This document shows, one piece after another, positions 1 to 9,634 of a stretch of 64,000 bases of DNA (position 1 is its first letter; every line of letters starts with the position of its first letter). This DNA is from Planctomycetota bacterium (lineage in GTDB: Bacteria > Planctomycetota > J058 > JAJDCP01). A program made the translations under genes and the position numbers. The stretch lies in NCBI GenBank assembly GCA_029260765.1, contig JAJDCP010000005.1, positions 100,934 to 164,933 of the forward strand, read 5' to 3'. The notes beneath the pieces are model-generated. The model worked only from the letters and a program-made list of their open reading frames with translations. It did no database searches and was not told the DNA's origin.

Positions 1-214
1 TGTGCTTGCCCGCGGCTACAGCCTGGCCACGCTGGAGAGCTCGGGACGCATCGTGACCCGACCCGCAGACGCCCCTCCGGGTAGCCGGGTGCAGTTGCGC
101 CTGCAAGAGGGTAGCCTACGCTGCAGGGTGCTCGGGACCGGCCCCAAACAGAGCGGTGGCCGCTCCGGAGATCCCGCGCACAGCCCGCAAGCGACCTTCG
201 GCGATTGGGTCTGA
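1..214 (+). CDS. xseA: Exodeoxyribonuclease VII large subunit, C-terminal fragment (cut by window edge)
   Basis: Only about the last 70 residues are inside the window; the 5' part lies to the left. The fragment opens with LARGYSL and continues with a short beta-rich stretch (GRIVTR, PPGSRVQLRLQEGSL), which is the conserved C-terminal signature of XseA, normally 'LARGYA...G..l.lRl.dG.l'. XseA is the catalytic and DNA-binding subunit of the single-strand exonuclease that cuts to acid-soluble oligonucleotides. About 35 residues after the conserved end are Ser/Gly-rich and not family-typical. The small subunit gene xseB is not downstream. The identity rests on this short motif alone. Confidence 0.75.
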   Translation, partial: VLARGYSLATLESSGRIVTRPADAPPGSRVQLRLQEGSLRCRVLGTGPKQSGGRSGDPAHSPQATFGDWV

Positions 215-554
215 TCGGTGATCAGCTGCCAGCAGGCAGACTTCCCCACCCCCCGGGTCCCGCGCTCCACCTGTCTGGTGGGCGCGGGTGAACAACCGAG
301 CCAGCCCTTCGGATATTTGAGAATGCTCCAAAGCTAACTCCTGGCCCGCCAAAGTGTCAAGCAGAAAAATCCTGCCTGCCATTCAGGCACGGCACGTGGG
401 GCACGAGGCAGCATCAAATTCTGCCAGTTGCCGCCTGTCGCCGGGGACGCCGAGCAAGGACCTGGTTGCGGTGCGGGATTTGCGCCCCGTGGGACTAGAC
501 CGGATGCAGTCCGGTCCGGGTCCTTTGGGAACCCGAATCGGTAAGGAGGACATC
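215..554. other. Intergenic stretch, no gene seen
   Basis: No convincing reading frame. Near the right end there are two small inverted repeats, ACCGGA/TCCGGT at 499-515 and CGGGT/ACCCG at 517-535. They lie just upstream of the ribosome binding site of the next gene and lack a T-run, so a leader structure is more likely than a terminator. Confidence 0.4.
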
Positions 555-1265
555 ATGGGCGGCTCTTTCAGCCTCGGACGCGTGTTGGGCATCGACATCC
601 GGGTCCACTTCACATTCCTGCTGTATCTCGCCATCCTGCTGGTGTGGCAGAGCTGGCTAGGCTTCTCGTTGTTGGTACTGGTCTTCGGCTCGGTATTGCT
701 GCATGAGCTCGGGCACAGCGTGGCGGCACAGGCGTTGGGAGTGCCCGTCCACCGCATTCTCTTGACGCCCCTGGGAGGCATCGCTCAGCTGGCCCACAAC
801 CCGCACCATTGGACCCACGAGATCGCCATCGCTCTGGCCGGGCCGTTGGTCAACTTCCTGCTGGTCGCCGTGCTGATGCCTTTGGGGATGTTGCTCCCGA
901 CCGGATTCTTGCAGACTCTGGCGCTGTTGCTCGGCTGGGCCAATCTGGTGCTCGGGGTTTTCAACCTCTTGCCCGCCTTTCCTATGGACGGGGGCCGGGT
1001 CCTGCGCGCCTGGCTGACGCCGCGGATGGGCCCGCTGCCCGCCACGTTGCGAGCGGTCTCGCTCGGCAAGTGGATCGCCGTGGCCCTCGGCCTGGTCGGG
1101 CTGGTGTCCGGTCAGTTCATGCTGATCGTGGTGGCCTTCTTTGTCTATTGGATGGGGCAGCAAGAGAAGCGCTCGGCCTTGCGGCGCTACCAGTTCCCCG
1201 ACTTCCAGCCGGCCGCGCGGGGGCCGACCATCTACGTGCAGCGGCGTTATCTGGAACCCTGGTGA
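555..1265 (+). CDS. Site-2 protease family (M50) membrane zinc metalloprotease
   Basis: A 236-residue intramembrane protease of the S2P/M50 family, which cuts transmembrane segments of anti-sigma factors or other membrane proteins. HELGH at residues 50-54 supplies the zinc ligands and the catalytic Glu. The second conserved motif, NLLPAFPMDGGR near residue 145, supplies the third ligand (Asp). Four to five hydrophobic segments flank them. The length matches the short subgroup without PDZ or CBS domains. The start at 555 is chosen because GTAAGGAGGA lies just upstream; the frame is open further 5' but without a site or family homology. The substrate cannot be read from the context. Confidence 0.9.
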   Translation: MGGSFSLGRVLGIDIRVHFTFLLYLAILLVWQSWLGFSLLVLVFGSVLLHELGHSVAAQALGVPVHRILLTPLGGIAQLAHNPHHWTHEIAIALAGPLVNFLLVAVLMPLGMLLPTGFLQTLALLLGWANLVLGVFNLLPAFPMDGGRVLRAWLTPRMGPLPATLRAVSLGKWIAVALGLVGLVSGQFMLIVVAFFVYWMGQQEKRSALRRYQFPDFQPAARGPTIYVQRRYLEPW

Positions 1266-1279
1266 TGCGGGTGGCTCCC

Positions 1280-2875
1280 TCAGTCTGCCTCGCTCCAGAC
1301 ATAGATCGGCGTGTGCTCCAATTCAAGCCGCACGTGCCCGTCCAGTACCGCAACCGAGCGACGTTCCGCTTGCTCCTGGCCCATGCCCGTGATCACCTTT
1401 TCCACTGTTGCTTGTGATCCACCGGTCTCGAGGGTGATGGGCAGGCTCGGCGTCCCATCCTCAGGCAGCAAGGCCGCACGCGGGTCGCGCCAGGCAATCC
1501 AGATGCGCCGGCCGGCCTTCTCCACTTGATAGACACGCGCCTGCTCGTCGGCCAGCGGCAGGCGGCGGATGCTCTCGTAGCCCCGCAGGTGTGCCATCAT
1601 CTGCTGGACCGCGTAGAAGGCCGGGTAGCGCTCAAGGATCCGCCCATTGCCCAGGTCGGCGCGCAGCGCCCCGCCCCAGGCAGAGATGCCCGCGCCGGCC
1701 TCAAAGATCTTCCAGGTCGCGTGCAAGATGTCGCCGACGAAGGCCAGGTTGATCAGCTGGATCCCTTGCTCGGCTGCGATCACGGTGCGTTGCACGTGAT
1801 CGGCCGCGACAAAACCGCGCGTCCAGGCAAGCGTCTCGGGATCGTTGGCGATCAACTTGGTGAAATAGCTCGCCAGACGCGGCCGGTCGGTCTCCCTCGC
1901 CGGGCGGGCCACCAGGCCCAGCCGCGCTCTCGGCCCCTCGCTGCGCGTGGCCGAGCCCCAGCCTATGTAGGACGTGGGGGTGGTGTCACTGATGATGATG
2001 GGCTTGTCGTACCCGCGCCGCCCTGTCTCGTAGTCCAGCCAGCCCACGAGGTCTTCGATCTCGTAGGGATCTCCCAGATTGTGGAGATTCAGGACGTCGA
2101 ACAGATCCGGGCGGTCGAGCACCGCCCGCATATCTGCGAGCCCGTGGTGCATGTCCTTGCGGAAGGTGGTACGCCAGCGAGTGTCGTAGTCGGCAGGATC
2201 GTCGACGTCCATGTTGACGGGGGTCAGCAGGAAGGCCACGTGGGCAACCAGGACCTCGTCGTAGGCGCCATGGGCCGCCGCGTAGGCGTGCTCGAGCATC
2301 TCGAGGTAGTCGCCTACCGGCTCGGGCTCGAAAGACGAGAGCTCGTTGCCGATCTCCAGGTAGCGCACGGGCCAACGGAGCCCGGGCATGTCCTCGTCAC
2401 CGTCGGCGTCATATCGCTCGACCACCGCCGCCACCCAGCGCTTGTAATGGGGCAGGTATTCGGGCTTGGGGGTCGGGTCGGATCCGAGCGCGTTCTTGCC
2501 CAGAAGCCCCTTGATGTCTTTGGAAGCCCACGAGCTGTGCGACTTCAGGCTGATGGTGAGCTCGGTGAAGCCGCAGCGTTGATACTCGCGTACAAACCAG
2601 TCCAGCTTGCTGAATTCGATCTTCTGGCGCGGACCTCTCTGCATCGTGCCCCAGTCGACCGCTTCGACATAGTGCTTCATGCCCGTCATGCCGGTCTCGG
2701 CGAAGGCGCGGGCCGAGCTCTCCACGAAGCGCTCGCTGTTGAAGACCACGTATTCCATCCCCACGTTGATGCCTTCGCCCGCAAAGCGGCCCGGCAACGC
2801 CCCGTCTGGCTGCTGAGCCTGGAGTTTGGAGGCCACGATCAGGCCGATGGTCAGCAGCGTAGTGGGGAAGCGCAT
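1280..2875 (-). CDS. Secreted glycoside-hydrolase-like protein (TIM-barrel type)
   Basis: A 531-residue exported protein with an N-terminal signal peptide (residues 1-20, cleaved near LQAQ). The N-terminal two thirds read like a clan GH-A beta/alpha barrel. Residues 171-178 are RYLEIGNE, where the Asn-Glu pair is the usual position of the acid/base catalyst of GH5, GH39 and related families. Aromatic-rich loops (HSSWASKD, YPAFYAVQQMM) follow. The C-terminal ~100 residues look like a beta-sandwich accessory domain. It may trim polysaccharide outside the cell or in the periplasm. No neighbouring carbohydrate genes support a substrate. The exact family is not assigned, and the second catalytic Glu was not located with certainty. 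Confidence 0.6.
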   Translation of the reverse strand: MRFPTTLLTIGLIVASKLQAQQPDGALPGRFAGEGINVGMEYVVFNSERFVESSARAFAETGMTGMKHYVEAVDWGTMQRGPRQKIEFSKLDWFVREYQRCGFTELTISLKSHSSWASKDIKGLLGKNALGSDPTPKPEYLPHYKRWVAAVVERYDADGDEDMPGLRWPVRYLEIGNELSSFEPEPVGDYLEMLEHAYAAAHGAYDEVLVAHVAFLLTPVNMDVDDPADYDTRWRTTFRKDMHHGLADMRAVLDRPDLFDVLNLHNLGDPYEIEDLVGWLDYETGRRGYDKPIIISDTTPTSYIGWGSATRSEGPRARLGLVARPARETDRPRLASYFTKLIANDPETLAWTRGFVAADHVQRTVIAAEQGIQLINLAFVGDILHATWKIFEAGAGISAWGGALRADLGNGRILERYPAFYAVQQMMAHLRGYESIRRLPLADEQARVYQVEKAGRRIWIAWRDPRAALLPEDGTPSLPITLETGGSQATVEKVITGMGQEQAERRSVAVLDGHVRLELEHTPIYVWSEAD

Positions 2876-3165
2876 CGCGGGAGGTCCTCGGGCTAACGGG
2901 CGGGACAGGCGGTAGACAGCAGATCACTGCTGTCGACTCTCGGACACGTTATCGCAATTCCCGCAGCGACGAAACCGCCATCATGAGCAGCGGGTCGGAC
3001 AGGCTGTCTTGCACGCTTGATGGAACCGGTCGTGTTTCTTCCCAGAAGTCCCCAGAGGCCACGCGCTGCGTCACTCGGCGTGCTTGTGCCAGGAAACAGA
3101 ACATGGGTCTCACGGGGCGAATGCGGTACAATCCCCCTCCCAGACGTCTCAATGGAGGACCGTCG

Positions 3166-3762
3166 ATGGCAGTTGTGCGCCCCTTCCTGGCCCTGGCTCT
3201 GTTCCTTGTCACACCCATCCTGGCACAGGATCAGGCAGACGAAACCGAGGCGATCCTCAAGCCGATCAAAACGATGATCAAAGGCATCCGCTTCGAGAAA
3301 TATGAACTGGCGGGCAAGAGTCTGCACTGCGAAGCGATGTCCCGCGAGCTCTTCCAAGAGACCTGGTCTGAGCTGAGTCCCGAGCAACAGCAAGAGTGGA
3401 TCGAGGGCTTCAGCTACCTGATGCAGAACCTCTCCTTCCGCAAAGCCCACGAGAAGTTCGAGTACCTCGACGAGGTCTTCTATGACGAGCCTGTCATCGA
3501 TGGCGATCGTGCCGAGGTGGGCTCGACCATCGTGATCTACCACGACTTCAAGAAAGAAGAGATCATCCTCTCCTACACCATGCTCAAGGACGAGGCCGGC
3601 TGGCGCATCCTTGATGTCTGGGTCGAAGAGGAGAGCACGCTCGAAGGCATCCGCGAAGATCAAGTCGAAGAGCTGATCGACGACGGCGGGGTCGAGCTAT
3701 TGCTCGAGAAACTGCGCGAAAAGGTCGCAGACGTCAAAGCCGAATATCCGGACGAGGACTGA
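3166..3762 (+). CDS. MlaC/HpnM-like periplasmic lipid-binding protein (Tol-tolerance family)
   Basis: A 198-residue protein with a signal peptide (residues 1-20, ILAQ). The body matches the MlaC/Ttg2D family: an alpha-rich N-half, then a beta region and the typical C-terminal pattern GWRILDVWVEEESTLEGIRE followed by a helix with GGVELLLEKLREK. Family members carry phospholipids or hopanoid-type lipids across the periplasm. The next gene is an HpnN-like RND protein, so the pair resembles hpnM-hpnN rather than an mlaFEDC operon; no ATPase or MlaD is present. The start at 3166 has GGAGGA at 3154-3159; the frame is open upstream without a site. TACAAT at 3127-3132 could be a -10 element. Confidence 0.7.
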   Translation: MAVVRPFLALALFLVTPILAQDQADETEAILKPIKTMIKGIRFEKYELAGKSLHCEAMSRELFQETWSELSPEQQQEWIEGFSYLMQNLSFRKAHEKFEYLDEVFYDEPVIDGDRAEVGSTIVIYHDFKKEEIILSYTMLKDEAGWRILDVWVEEESTLEGIREDQVEELIDDGGVELLLEKLREKVADVKAEYPDED

Positions 3763-3852
3763 ACCCGTCCCTCCCCCCCATAGAGTGCCTGGCCTGGTTG
3801 CCGAGCTTGCTAGCCGGGCCGCGCATCACGCCGCATCGTTTTCGGAGCCCGT

Positions 3853-6438
3853 ATGAAGCACCGCGCCCTCGATTTCATTGGCGGGATCATCACCCGTCAC
3901 TACTTCCTGGTCTCGCTGGCCATCCTGGGGCTCACGGTGGCCTCGTTGCTGCTGGCCGCGCAGCTGAGCATCAACTCCAATCAGATCGAGTTGCTCGACC
4001 AGAACCTGCCACCTCTACAAGAGCTGAAGAAGATCACGACCCTGACCGGCGGCAACGGTTTTCTGTTTCTGGCGCTCAAAGGAGACGACCGCGCGCAGCT
4101 GAAACAGGTCGCGGACACCCTGGCGCTGCGCATCGAGGCGCTGGACGAGATCCGCCATGTCGCCTACAGGCAGGAAGCCAGCTTCGTGCTGGAGAACATC
4201 GCGATGTTCATCGAGACCGAAGACCTCGATGAGATCCGCAAGCGCATCCGCAAGAAGATCAAGTACGAGATCCGCAAGGAGAACCCCTTTTCGATCGAGC
4301 TGGTCGAGCCCGAAGAGGTCGTGCTCACGCGCGGGTCGTTCGACGACATCATCGACAAGTACCGCCTGATCGGCGGCAAGAAGGGCATCGAGGACGACTA
4401 CTACATCTCCCGCGAAGACCTGCAGCCCCCAGGCGACGTCAAGTGGCTGGTGCTGCTGCTGATCAAGCCAGTGGGCGAGTCTACCGACCTCGAGTTCACA
4501 CGGGCTCTGTTGCAGACCCTCGAGACGGACATCATCGCAGACTACAACCGCGACAATCCCAGCAATGCCCAGCTGGTCGAGGCCTATGGACCGCAGACTG
4601 CGCGCCAGACGGCTGACGGCCGCGACCTGATCTTCTACGGGTACACGGGGAACTTCAAGACCAACCTCGACGACTCCGATACGATCATCGCCAGCCTCGA
4701 GCCGACATCGCTGATTGCCTTCGTCGGCATTCTGCTGGTGTTGTTCTACTTCCTGCGCCGGATCTCGTTCATTCTGATCATCGAGGTCGGCCTGCTGGTC
4801 GGTCTGCTCTGGACGTTCGCGTTCGCTTTCCTGGCGGTGGGGCAGTTGAACGTCATCACCACTATGCTGGCCGCGATCCTCCAGGGGTTGGGTATAGACT
4901 ACGGCATCCATCTGCTATACCGGCTGCGCGAGGAATACATCCTGACGCGCGATTTGAAGAAATCGATCCACGAGGCGGTGATCCACTCGGGGTCGGCCTG
5001 TCTGGCCACCGCCTTCACGACTTCGGCGGCATTCTTCACGCTGATGCTGTCCCGCTTCGGCGGCTTCAGCGAATTCGGCTTGATCGCCGGCGTGGGGGTG
5101 CTGCTCATCGCACTGGCGACCTATGTCGTGGTGCCGGTCATGTTCCTGATGCTCGAGCACTTCCGGCCGGGCTTCGCCGACCAACTGCTCCCGCGCGCCA
5201 GCGAGGTCGTTGCCAGTGAGATCCGCGGACTCGAGCATCGACGGTTCCCCTGGGCGCGGCGTATCGTTCTGGCAGCGGTGGTCTTGACCGTGGTGTTGGG
5301 AGGCCTGGGCAGTCAGATCAGCTTCAACTACGATTCCCGTGCCCTGATGGTGCCGAATCAGCCGTCATTCCTGCTGCAGGAAGAGATCAACGCGCGCTTC
5401 GAGATCGCCTCGGAGCCCGTGGCCGTCTACACCGAAGACTGGGATGACTACCGCAAGCTCTATCAGACCCTGGGCTATCCGATCGACAAGAGCCGCTTCC
5501 CGATGGTCGACGAGGTGATGTCGGTCTTCCGCATGCTGCCCGACGAAGAGCAACAGCAGGCCAATGCCAAGGTGCTGGCGAAGATGCGCCGCGACGCGGG
5601 TAAGGTCAAAGACGGCACGCTTGCCCCCGAAGACCAGGAGCTGTTCGAGCAGTATCTGCATTATCTGGGGGCCGAGCCCTTCGGCTTGGAGGACATGCCC
5701 GAGAGCCTGATCTACCAGTTCCGGCCATTGCCTGATGTGCGCGATGCCTGGCCGGGTTGGCTGACATTCATCTACCCGCGGGTGGCCCTCTGGGACGGCG
5801 AGGAGCTGCTCGAGTTCGACCGCCAGGTGCGGGTGATCGAGGCAGACGACGGCACCCTTTTCCACGCCACCGGAATCCCGATCATCTATGCGCTGCTCGC
5901 CACGATCGTGCTCAAAGACGGCCAGCTGTGCGCGTTGGTGGCACTGGGGCTGGTGTTTGTGATCGTGCTGTTGAGCTTCCGCAAGCTCTCAGCGACGCTG
6001 ATCGCGCTCTTGCCCCTGGTGATCGGGGTGGTCTGGATGCTCGGGCTGATGGTGGTGCTGGGGGCGCAGCTGAACTTCATCAACATCACGGTGCTGACAT
6101 TGATCTTCGGTTACGGCATCGACACCGGCATCCACATCTACCATCGCTTTGTCGAGACCGGCTCGGTGATGCGTGCGGTGCGGATGACCGGCGGAGCGGT
6201 GTTGGCCTCCATGTTGACGGCGATTGTGGCTTGGGGGGCGTTGATGGCGGCCGACCACCAGGGCCTGCACTCGATGGGCACGCTCGCGTGTCTGGGGATC
6301 ATCGCTGCGTTGGTGGTTTCGTTGACCATCGTGCCCGCGATCCTGCAGCTTGTGCAGGATCGATCGTTGCGCATCGGCGCGGGGGAAGAGGCAGAGCCGG
6401 CAGACGAGCAGACAGCGGATCCGGCGGCCACGGTCTGA
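3853..6438 (+). CDS. RND/MMPL family exporter, HpnN-like
   Basis: An 861-residue inner-membrane protein with the MMPL/RND layout. There is one N-terminal transmembrane helix, a ~220-residue periplasmic domain and a bundle of five helices (about residues 290-440). Then come a sixth helix, a second periplasmic domain and a second bundle near the C-terminus. Sterol-sensing-type helices contain GLGIDYGIHLLYR and GYGIDTGIHIYHR, two copies of the conserved GxxxDY/TG element of the proton relay. It is likely to move lipids (hopanoid-like or other) to the outer membrane with the MlaC-like protein encoded just upstream. The start ATG follows a 90-bp gap and the lipoprotein gene follows after 16 bp, so the three genes look like an operon. 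Confidence 0.8.
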   Translation: MKHRALDFIGGIITRHYFLVSLAILGLTVASLLLAAQLSINSNQIELLDQNLPPLQELKKITTLTGGNGFLFLALKGDDRAQLKQVADTLALRIEALDEIRHVAYRQEASFVLENIAMFIETEDLDEIRKRIRKKIKYEIRKENPFSIELVEPEEVVLTRGSFDDIIDKYRLIGGKKGIEDDYYISREDLQPPGDVKWLVLLLIKPVGESTDLEFTRALLQTLETDIIADYNRDNPSNAQLVEAYGPQTARQTADGRDLIFYGYTGNFKTNLDDSDTIIASLEPTSLIAFVGILLVLFYFLRRISFILIIEVGLLVGLLWTFAFAFLAVGQLNVITTMLAAILQGLGIDYGIHLLYRLREEYILTRDLKKSIHEAVIHSGSACLATAFTTSAAFFTLMLSRFGGFSEFGLIAGVGVLLIALATYVVVPVMFLMLEHFRPGFADQLLPRASEVVASEIRGLEHRRFPWARRIVLAAVVLTVVLGGLGSQISFNYDSRALMVPNQPSFLLQEEINARFEIASEPVAVYTEDWDDYRKLYQTLGYPIDKSRFPMVDEVMSVFRMLPDEEQQQANAKVLAKMRRDAGKVKDGTLAPEDQELFEQYLHYLGAEPFGLEDMPESLIYQFRPLPDVRDAWPGWLTFIYPRVALWDGEELLEFDRQVRVIEADDGTLFHATGIPIIYALLATIVLKDGQLCALVALGLVFVIVLLSFRKLSATLIALLPLVIGVVWMLGLMVVLGAQLNFINITVLTLIFGYGIDTGIHIYHRFVETGSVMRAVRMTGGAVLASMLTAIVAWGALMAADHQGLHSMGTLACLGIIAALVVSLTIVPAILQLVQDRSLRIGAGEEAEPADEQTADPAATV

Positions 6439-6454
6439 GGGGAGGAGCCCAACC

Positions 6455-7054
6455 ATGTTGCGCAGCTTGCAGAGAGGGCTGTTTCTGGCGGGTCTGTGGG
6501 GCAGCTTCCTGATCTCAGGTTGCACCATCGAGTCCTACCATCTCAGCGACTCCTGGGAAACCCAGGACAAGTTTCAGCTGAAACGCACCTTCGTGCTGGT
6601 CCAGGCTCCTCCAGGGACTCCGGCACACTTCGTCGAGCTTGCCGGGCGCATCGCGCGGCGCTATGTCAACCTGAAGAAGGACTTCTTGGTGTTGGGCAAC
6701 GCTCCTGCCCAGCCGGAGCCAGTGGCTGCCCTGGCCGAGACCGACGGCCACTTGCTGCTCGACTTCACCGAGGTCCACCTGGCACAAGCAGACGACCTCA
6801 GGCTGCGGGTCACGGCCCAGCTGCTGCGCAACCCGGGACGCGGGGTGGTCTGGAAAGTGGTCGCATCGCGCTCGGACGAGCCGGCCAATGAGGATCTCTC
6901 GCGGCTGACTCAGCGCTACGTCCGCGAGCTGGGTGACGAGGTCGAGCCGTACGTCGCGCCAACCTTCATCTTGATGAAACGCGTCTTCGACACTCTGCCT
7001 TCCCCGCAATTGACGGACGAGGACATCGAAGCCAAAATCATGTTGGATGACTGA
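6455..7054 (+). CDS. Small outer-membrane lipoprotein next to RND exporter
   Basis: A 199-residue lipoprotein with a signal peptide and lipobox ISGC (Cys at residue 23). The start at 6455 is set by GGGGAGGAG at 6440-6448. The mature part has a conserved look: a strand with LKRTFVLVQAP, then IARRYVNLKKDFLVL, and a C-terminal half of mixed strands. From memory it resembles the LA_1396/MXAN_6521 type of short lipoproteins found beside RND genes in Leptospira and Myxococcus. Position directly after the RND gene suggests it is an accessory of that exporter. No enzymatic motif is visible. Confidence 0.6.
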   Translation: MLRSLQRGLFLAGLWGSFLISGCTIESYHLSDSWETQDKFQLKRTFVLVQAPPGTPAHFVELAGRIARRYVNLKKDFLVLGNAPAQPEPVAALAETDGHLLLDFTEVHLAQADDLRLRVTAQLLRNPGRGVVWKVVASRSDEPANEDLSRLTQRYVRELGDEVEPYVAPTFILMKRVFDTLPSPQLTDEDIEAKIMLDD

Positions 7055-7120
7055 GGTGCAGACGGCTTCTCCGGCCGGGCCGACGTGCAGCCTGCCCCTC
7101 GGTTTCCAGGGAGACTTGGT

Positions 7121-8485
7121 ATGCGCGCGCTCGTTCTTATCCCGTTGGCATTGCTGAGCAGCCTGTCCGCGCAATCCCTCGGGGCGCTCGGCGGCAGTGA
7201 GCGCTGGCTCCGCGACGATGCCACCTGGGAGCTGGGTGGGCTCGGAGCAGAGGGCCGGAAGCTGCTCGAGAGCGGACTGCGGGCTCGGGACGCCGAGATC
7301 CGTCTGCGGTGTCGGGAGATGCTGGGGCTGAACCCCCACAACGTCTCGCGTTTCCTGCTGGAGGCTGAGCCCGCGGCCGTGCGCGCGCTCTCCAGCTTTA
7401 ACTCCGGCCAGGCCGTGCTCGACAAGGTGGCGCGCTGGGGAGTGCACTGCCGGCCGATACTGACCGCGATCCTGGCCGATAGTCTGCGCAATCCGTTGCA
7501 GCGGGAAGCGATCCGTATTCTGGGCAGGTTGGGGCAAGCCGAGGATGCGCCCCTGCTCGAGAGCTGCCTGCTCGACGCCGAGTTGGGTCCGAACGCCCTC
7601 TGGCCCCTGACCAGCGTGCGCCATGAGCTGTCTCCTGAGCTCGAGTCCTTGCTCGTGCGCTTCAAGGATCATGACAAAGACTGGGTGCGGCTCCGTTACT
7701 GGATTGTGCGCGGAGAGCTCGGTGATGCCGCGAGCTTCGAGACCGCGCTCGAGCTGGCCGGCGAGCATATCGCTGCCGCCGAGGATGTGGACGCTGAGCT
7801 CTGGGGACGCGCCAACCGGGCCTGGATCTATGACTTGCTCGACAGGCATACCGAAGGGCTCGAGGATGTCGAGCTGATGCTCGCGCAGCGGCCCGAGCGC
7901 GCCAGCTACCTGCGTCGCAAGGCGTCTCTGCTGCGGGGGGAGCGGCGCTATGATGAGGCCCTTCCTTGTATCGAGGCCGCGCTGCGCAATGATCCTGGCG
8001 ATGGCTACACGATGAGTCTGCTCGGCTCCTGTTTGCACATGGCTGGCCGCAGTCGTGAGGCGATCGAGCACGTCTTCGACGCGATCGACGCCGGCTATGA
8101 GATGTACTGGGCCTTCAACAACCTGGCCTGGATCCTCGCGACGACAGAGGATCCGAGCTTGCGGGATGGCGAGACTGCGGTGGAGTGGGCGCGCTTTGCG
8201 CTGAGCCTCAAACCCGGCAGCCCCTCGATCGAGGGCACCCTGGGGGAGGCTCTTTGGGCGTCGGGCGAGTACGCACTGGCGGTGACGCACCTGGAGAGCT
8301 CGATCGCGCGCTTCGAAGACTTCCAAAGCCTGCGCAGCGCGGCCAGCGAACGCTGCTTCCTGACGATGTGCCTGGTCGAGCTCGGCGAGCTCGACGCTGC
8401 GCGCGCCTGCCTCGCGCGCGTGCTCGAGGACGATCCGGGCAACCCCTGGCTGGCTCGGGCGCAGCTCAGGCTACTCGGCGAGTGA
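7121..8485 (+). CDS. Secreted TPR/HEAT-repeat protein
   Basis: A 454-residue protein with a signal peptide (residues 1-18, LSSLSAQS). The first ~200 residues consist of helical pairs with HEAT-like character (LARDAEIRLRCREMLG and similar). From about residue 230 there are TPR units such as RASYLRRKASLLRGERRYDEAL followed by GDGYTMSLLGSCLHMAGRSREAI. The protein is probably a periplasmic scaffold. The start at 7121 has CCAGGGAGA just upstream. Its end overlaps the end of the convergent MFS gene by 15 bp. No catalytic motif is visible. Confidence 0.65.
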   Translation: MRALVLIPLALLSSLSAQSLGALGGSERWLRDDATWELGGLGAEGRKLLESGLRARDAEIRLRCREMLGLNPHNVSRFLLEAEPAAVRALSSFNSGQAVLDKVARWGVHCRPILTAILADSLRNPLQREAIRILGRLGQAEDAPLLESCLLDAELGPNALWPLTSVRHELSPELESLLVRFKDHDKDWVRLRYWIVRGELGDAASFETALELAGEHIAAAEDVDAELWGRANRAWIYDLLDRHTEGLEDVELMLAQRPERASYLRRKASLLRGERRYDEALPCIEAALRNDPGDGYTMSLLGSCLHMAGRSREAIEHVFDAIDAGYEMYWAFNNLAWILATTEDPSLRDGETAVEWARFALSLKPGSPSIEGTLGEALWASGEYALAVTHLESSIARFEDFQSLRSAASERCFLTMCLVELGELDAARACLARVLEDDPGNPWLARAQLRLLGE

Positions 8486-9634
8486 GGGAACACTCTGCTG
8501 CAGAATCTTGCGCACCGGCATGACCACCAGGAGTCCCACCGCCGCGAGCACAGAGCAGACCAGGAACATCCCCCGGTAGCCCAGGCTCCCGACCCAAACG
8601 GTGTTGATCAGCTGGCCCAGAATTGCGCCCAGCCCGAAGCCGGCAGCCTGGTACGCCGATTGTCCCGAGACCTGCAGGGTTTCTGGAAAGATGCGGCGGG
8701 CGGCCTTGACCGAGGCGACGTGGAACGCCCCAAAACTCAGCGCATGCAACAGCTGCAGGGCGCATAGCCAGACCGCGTGCTCCAACCCTGCCAAACACGC
8801 CCAGCGCAGGCTGGCGGCGCCGAACGAGAGCAGCAGAGCGCGGAACAGTCCCACCCGCCGAAGCCAGCGATCGACCCGGATGAACAGCCAGATCTCGGCC
8901 AACACCCCGAGCGCCCACAAGAGTCCGACTACCGCGTCGGAGTAGCCCAGCTCGCGCACATAGAGCGAGTAGTAGGCGTAGTACGCGGCGTGGCTGGCCT
9001 GCATGCAGGTCCCGGCCAGCAAGAACGCCAGCACCCGCGGACGCCTGGTGATGAAACCGACCACCGAGGGCCGCGCCGTCGGTGGGGCGCGGTTGCCGGA
9101 ACGGAGCGCGAGCAGGGGGGGCAGGCCGAGCAGGAGCAACACCAGGCAGACCGGGATCAGGCCCGTGCGCAGCCAGGCTTCGCCCAGCTGGCCGAGCAGG
9201 ATCACGCAGGCTACAAAGCCCAGCGAGCCGAACAAGCGTACCTTGCCGTAGGCCAGCGGCCGGCCACTGGCCGCCGGGGCCAGGGCCCGCACCTCCACGG
9301 CCGGCAGGCTGCCCACATGGAAGACCGCGAACAGCGCGAAGCAGGCAAAGACCGCCTCGAAGCCACGCAACCAGAGAAGCGGCACAAAGCACAGCAGCGA
9401 CGCCACGCCGGCAAAGATCGACTGATGGATGGGGTCGGCCAGCCGATCGGCGAGCCGTCCCCAGGAGCCCGTCAGTGCGGCGCGGGCCGCCGGGACGACC
9501 CCCGCCAGCAGGGCGATCTGGGCGTCGCTGAAGCCATCGCCCTTGAAGATCAGGCCGAAGTACGGCATCCAGCAGCCGAGGAAGCCATAGAACACCGCGT
9601 AGTAGGCGGCCAGAGACAGGAAGGTCGCGTTCAA
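8471..9634 (-). CDS. MFS transporter of the HcaT/MFS_1-like type
   Basis: A 387-residue polytopic inner-membrane protein with about twelve hydrophobic segments in two halves of six. The opening AAYYAVFYGFLGCWMPYF, with the loop GVVPAARAALTGSWGRLADR, is typical of the MFS_1-like/HcaT branch. The substrate is unknown. The start is TTG; its four bases TTGA are shared with the stop of the upstream DUF502 gene, which indicates translational coupling. The gene ends inside the last codons of the convergent TPR gene. Confidence 0.8.
   Translation of the reverse strand: MNATFLSLAAYYAVFYGFLGCWMPYFGLIFKGDGFSDAQIALLAGVVPAARAALTGSWGRLADRLADPIHQSIFAGVASLLCFVPLLWLRGFEAVFACFALFAVFHVGSLPAVEVRALAPAASGRPLAYGKVRLFGSLGFVACVILLGQLGEAWLRTGLIPVCLVLLLLGLPPLLALRSGNRAPPTARPSVVGFITRRPRVLAFLLAGTCMQASHAAYYAYYSLYVRELGYSDAVVGLLWALGVLAEIWLFIRVDRWLRRVGLFRALLLSFGAASLRWACLAGLEHAVWLCALQLLHALSFGAFHVASVKAARRIFPETLQVSGQSAYQAAGFGLGAILGQLINTVWVGSLGYRGMFLVCSVLAAVGLLVVMPVRKILQQSVPSLAE

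Noticed and set aside
1526..2896. 456-codon open frame on the plus strand
   Set aside because: It is the exact antisense of the glycosidase-like gene, without a ribosome binding site or recognisable protein; long antisense frames are expected at this GC content.
6515..8326. 603-codon frame on the minus strand across two genes
   Set aside because: It runs antisense through the lipoprotein and TPR genes, both of which have signal peptides and ribosome binding sites; its Gln/His/Arg-rich composition is typical of a shadow.
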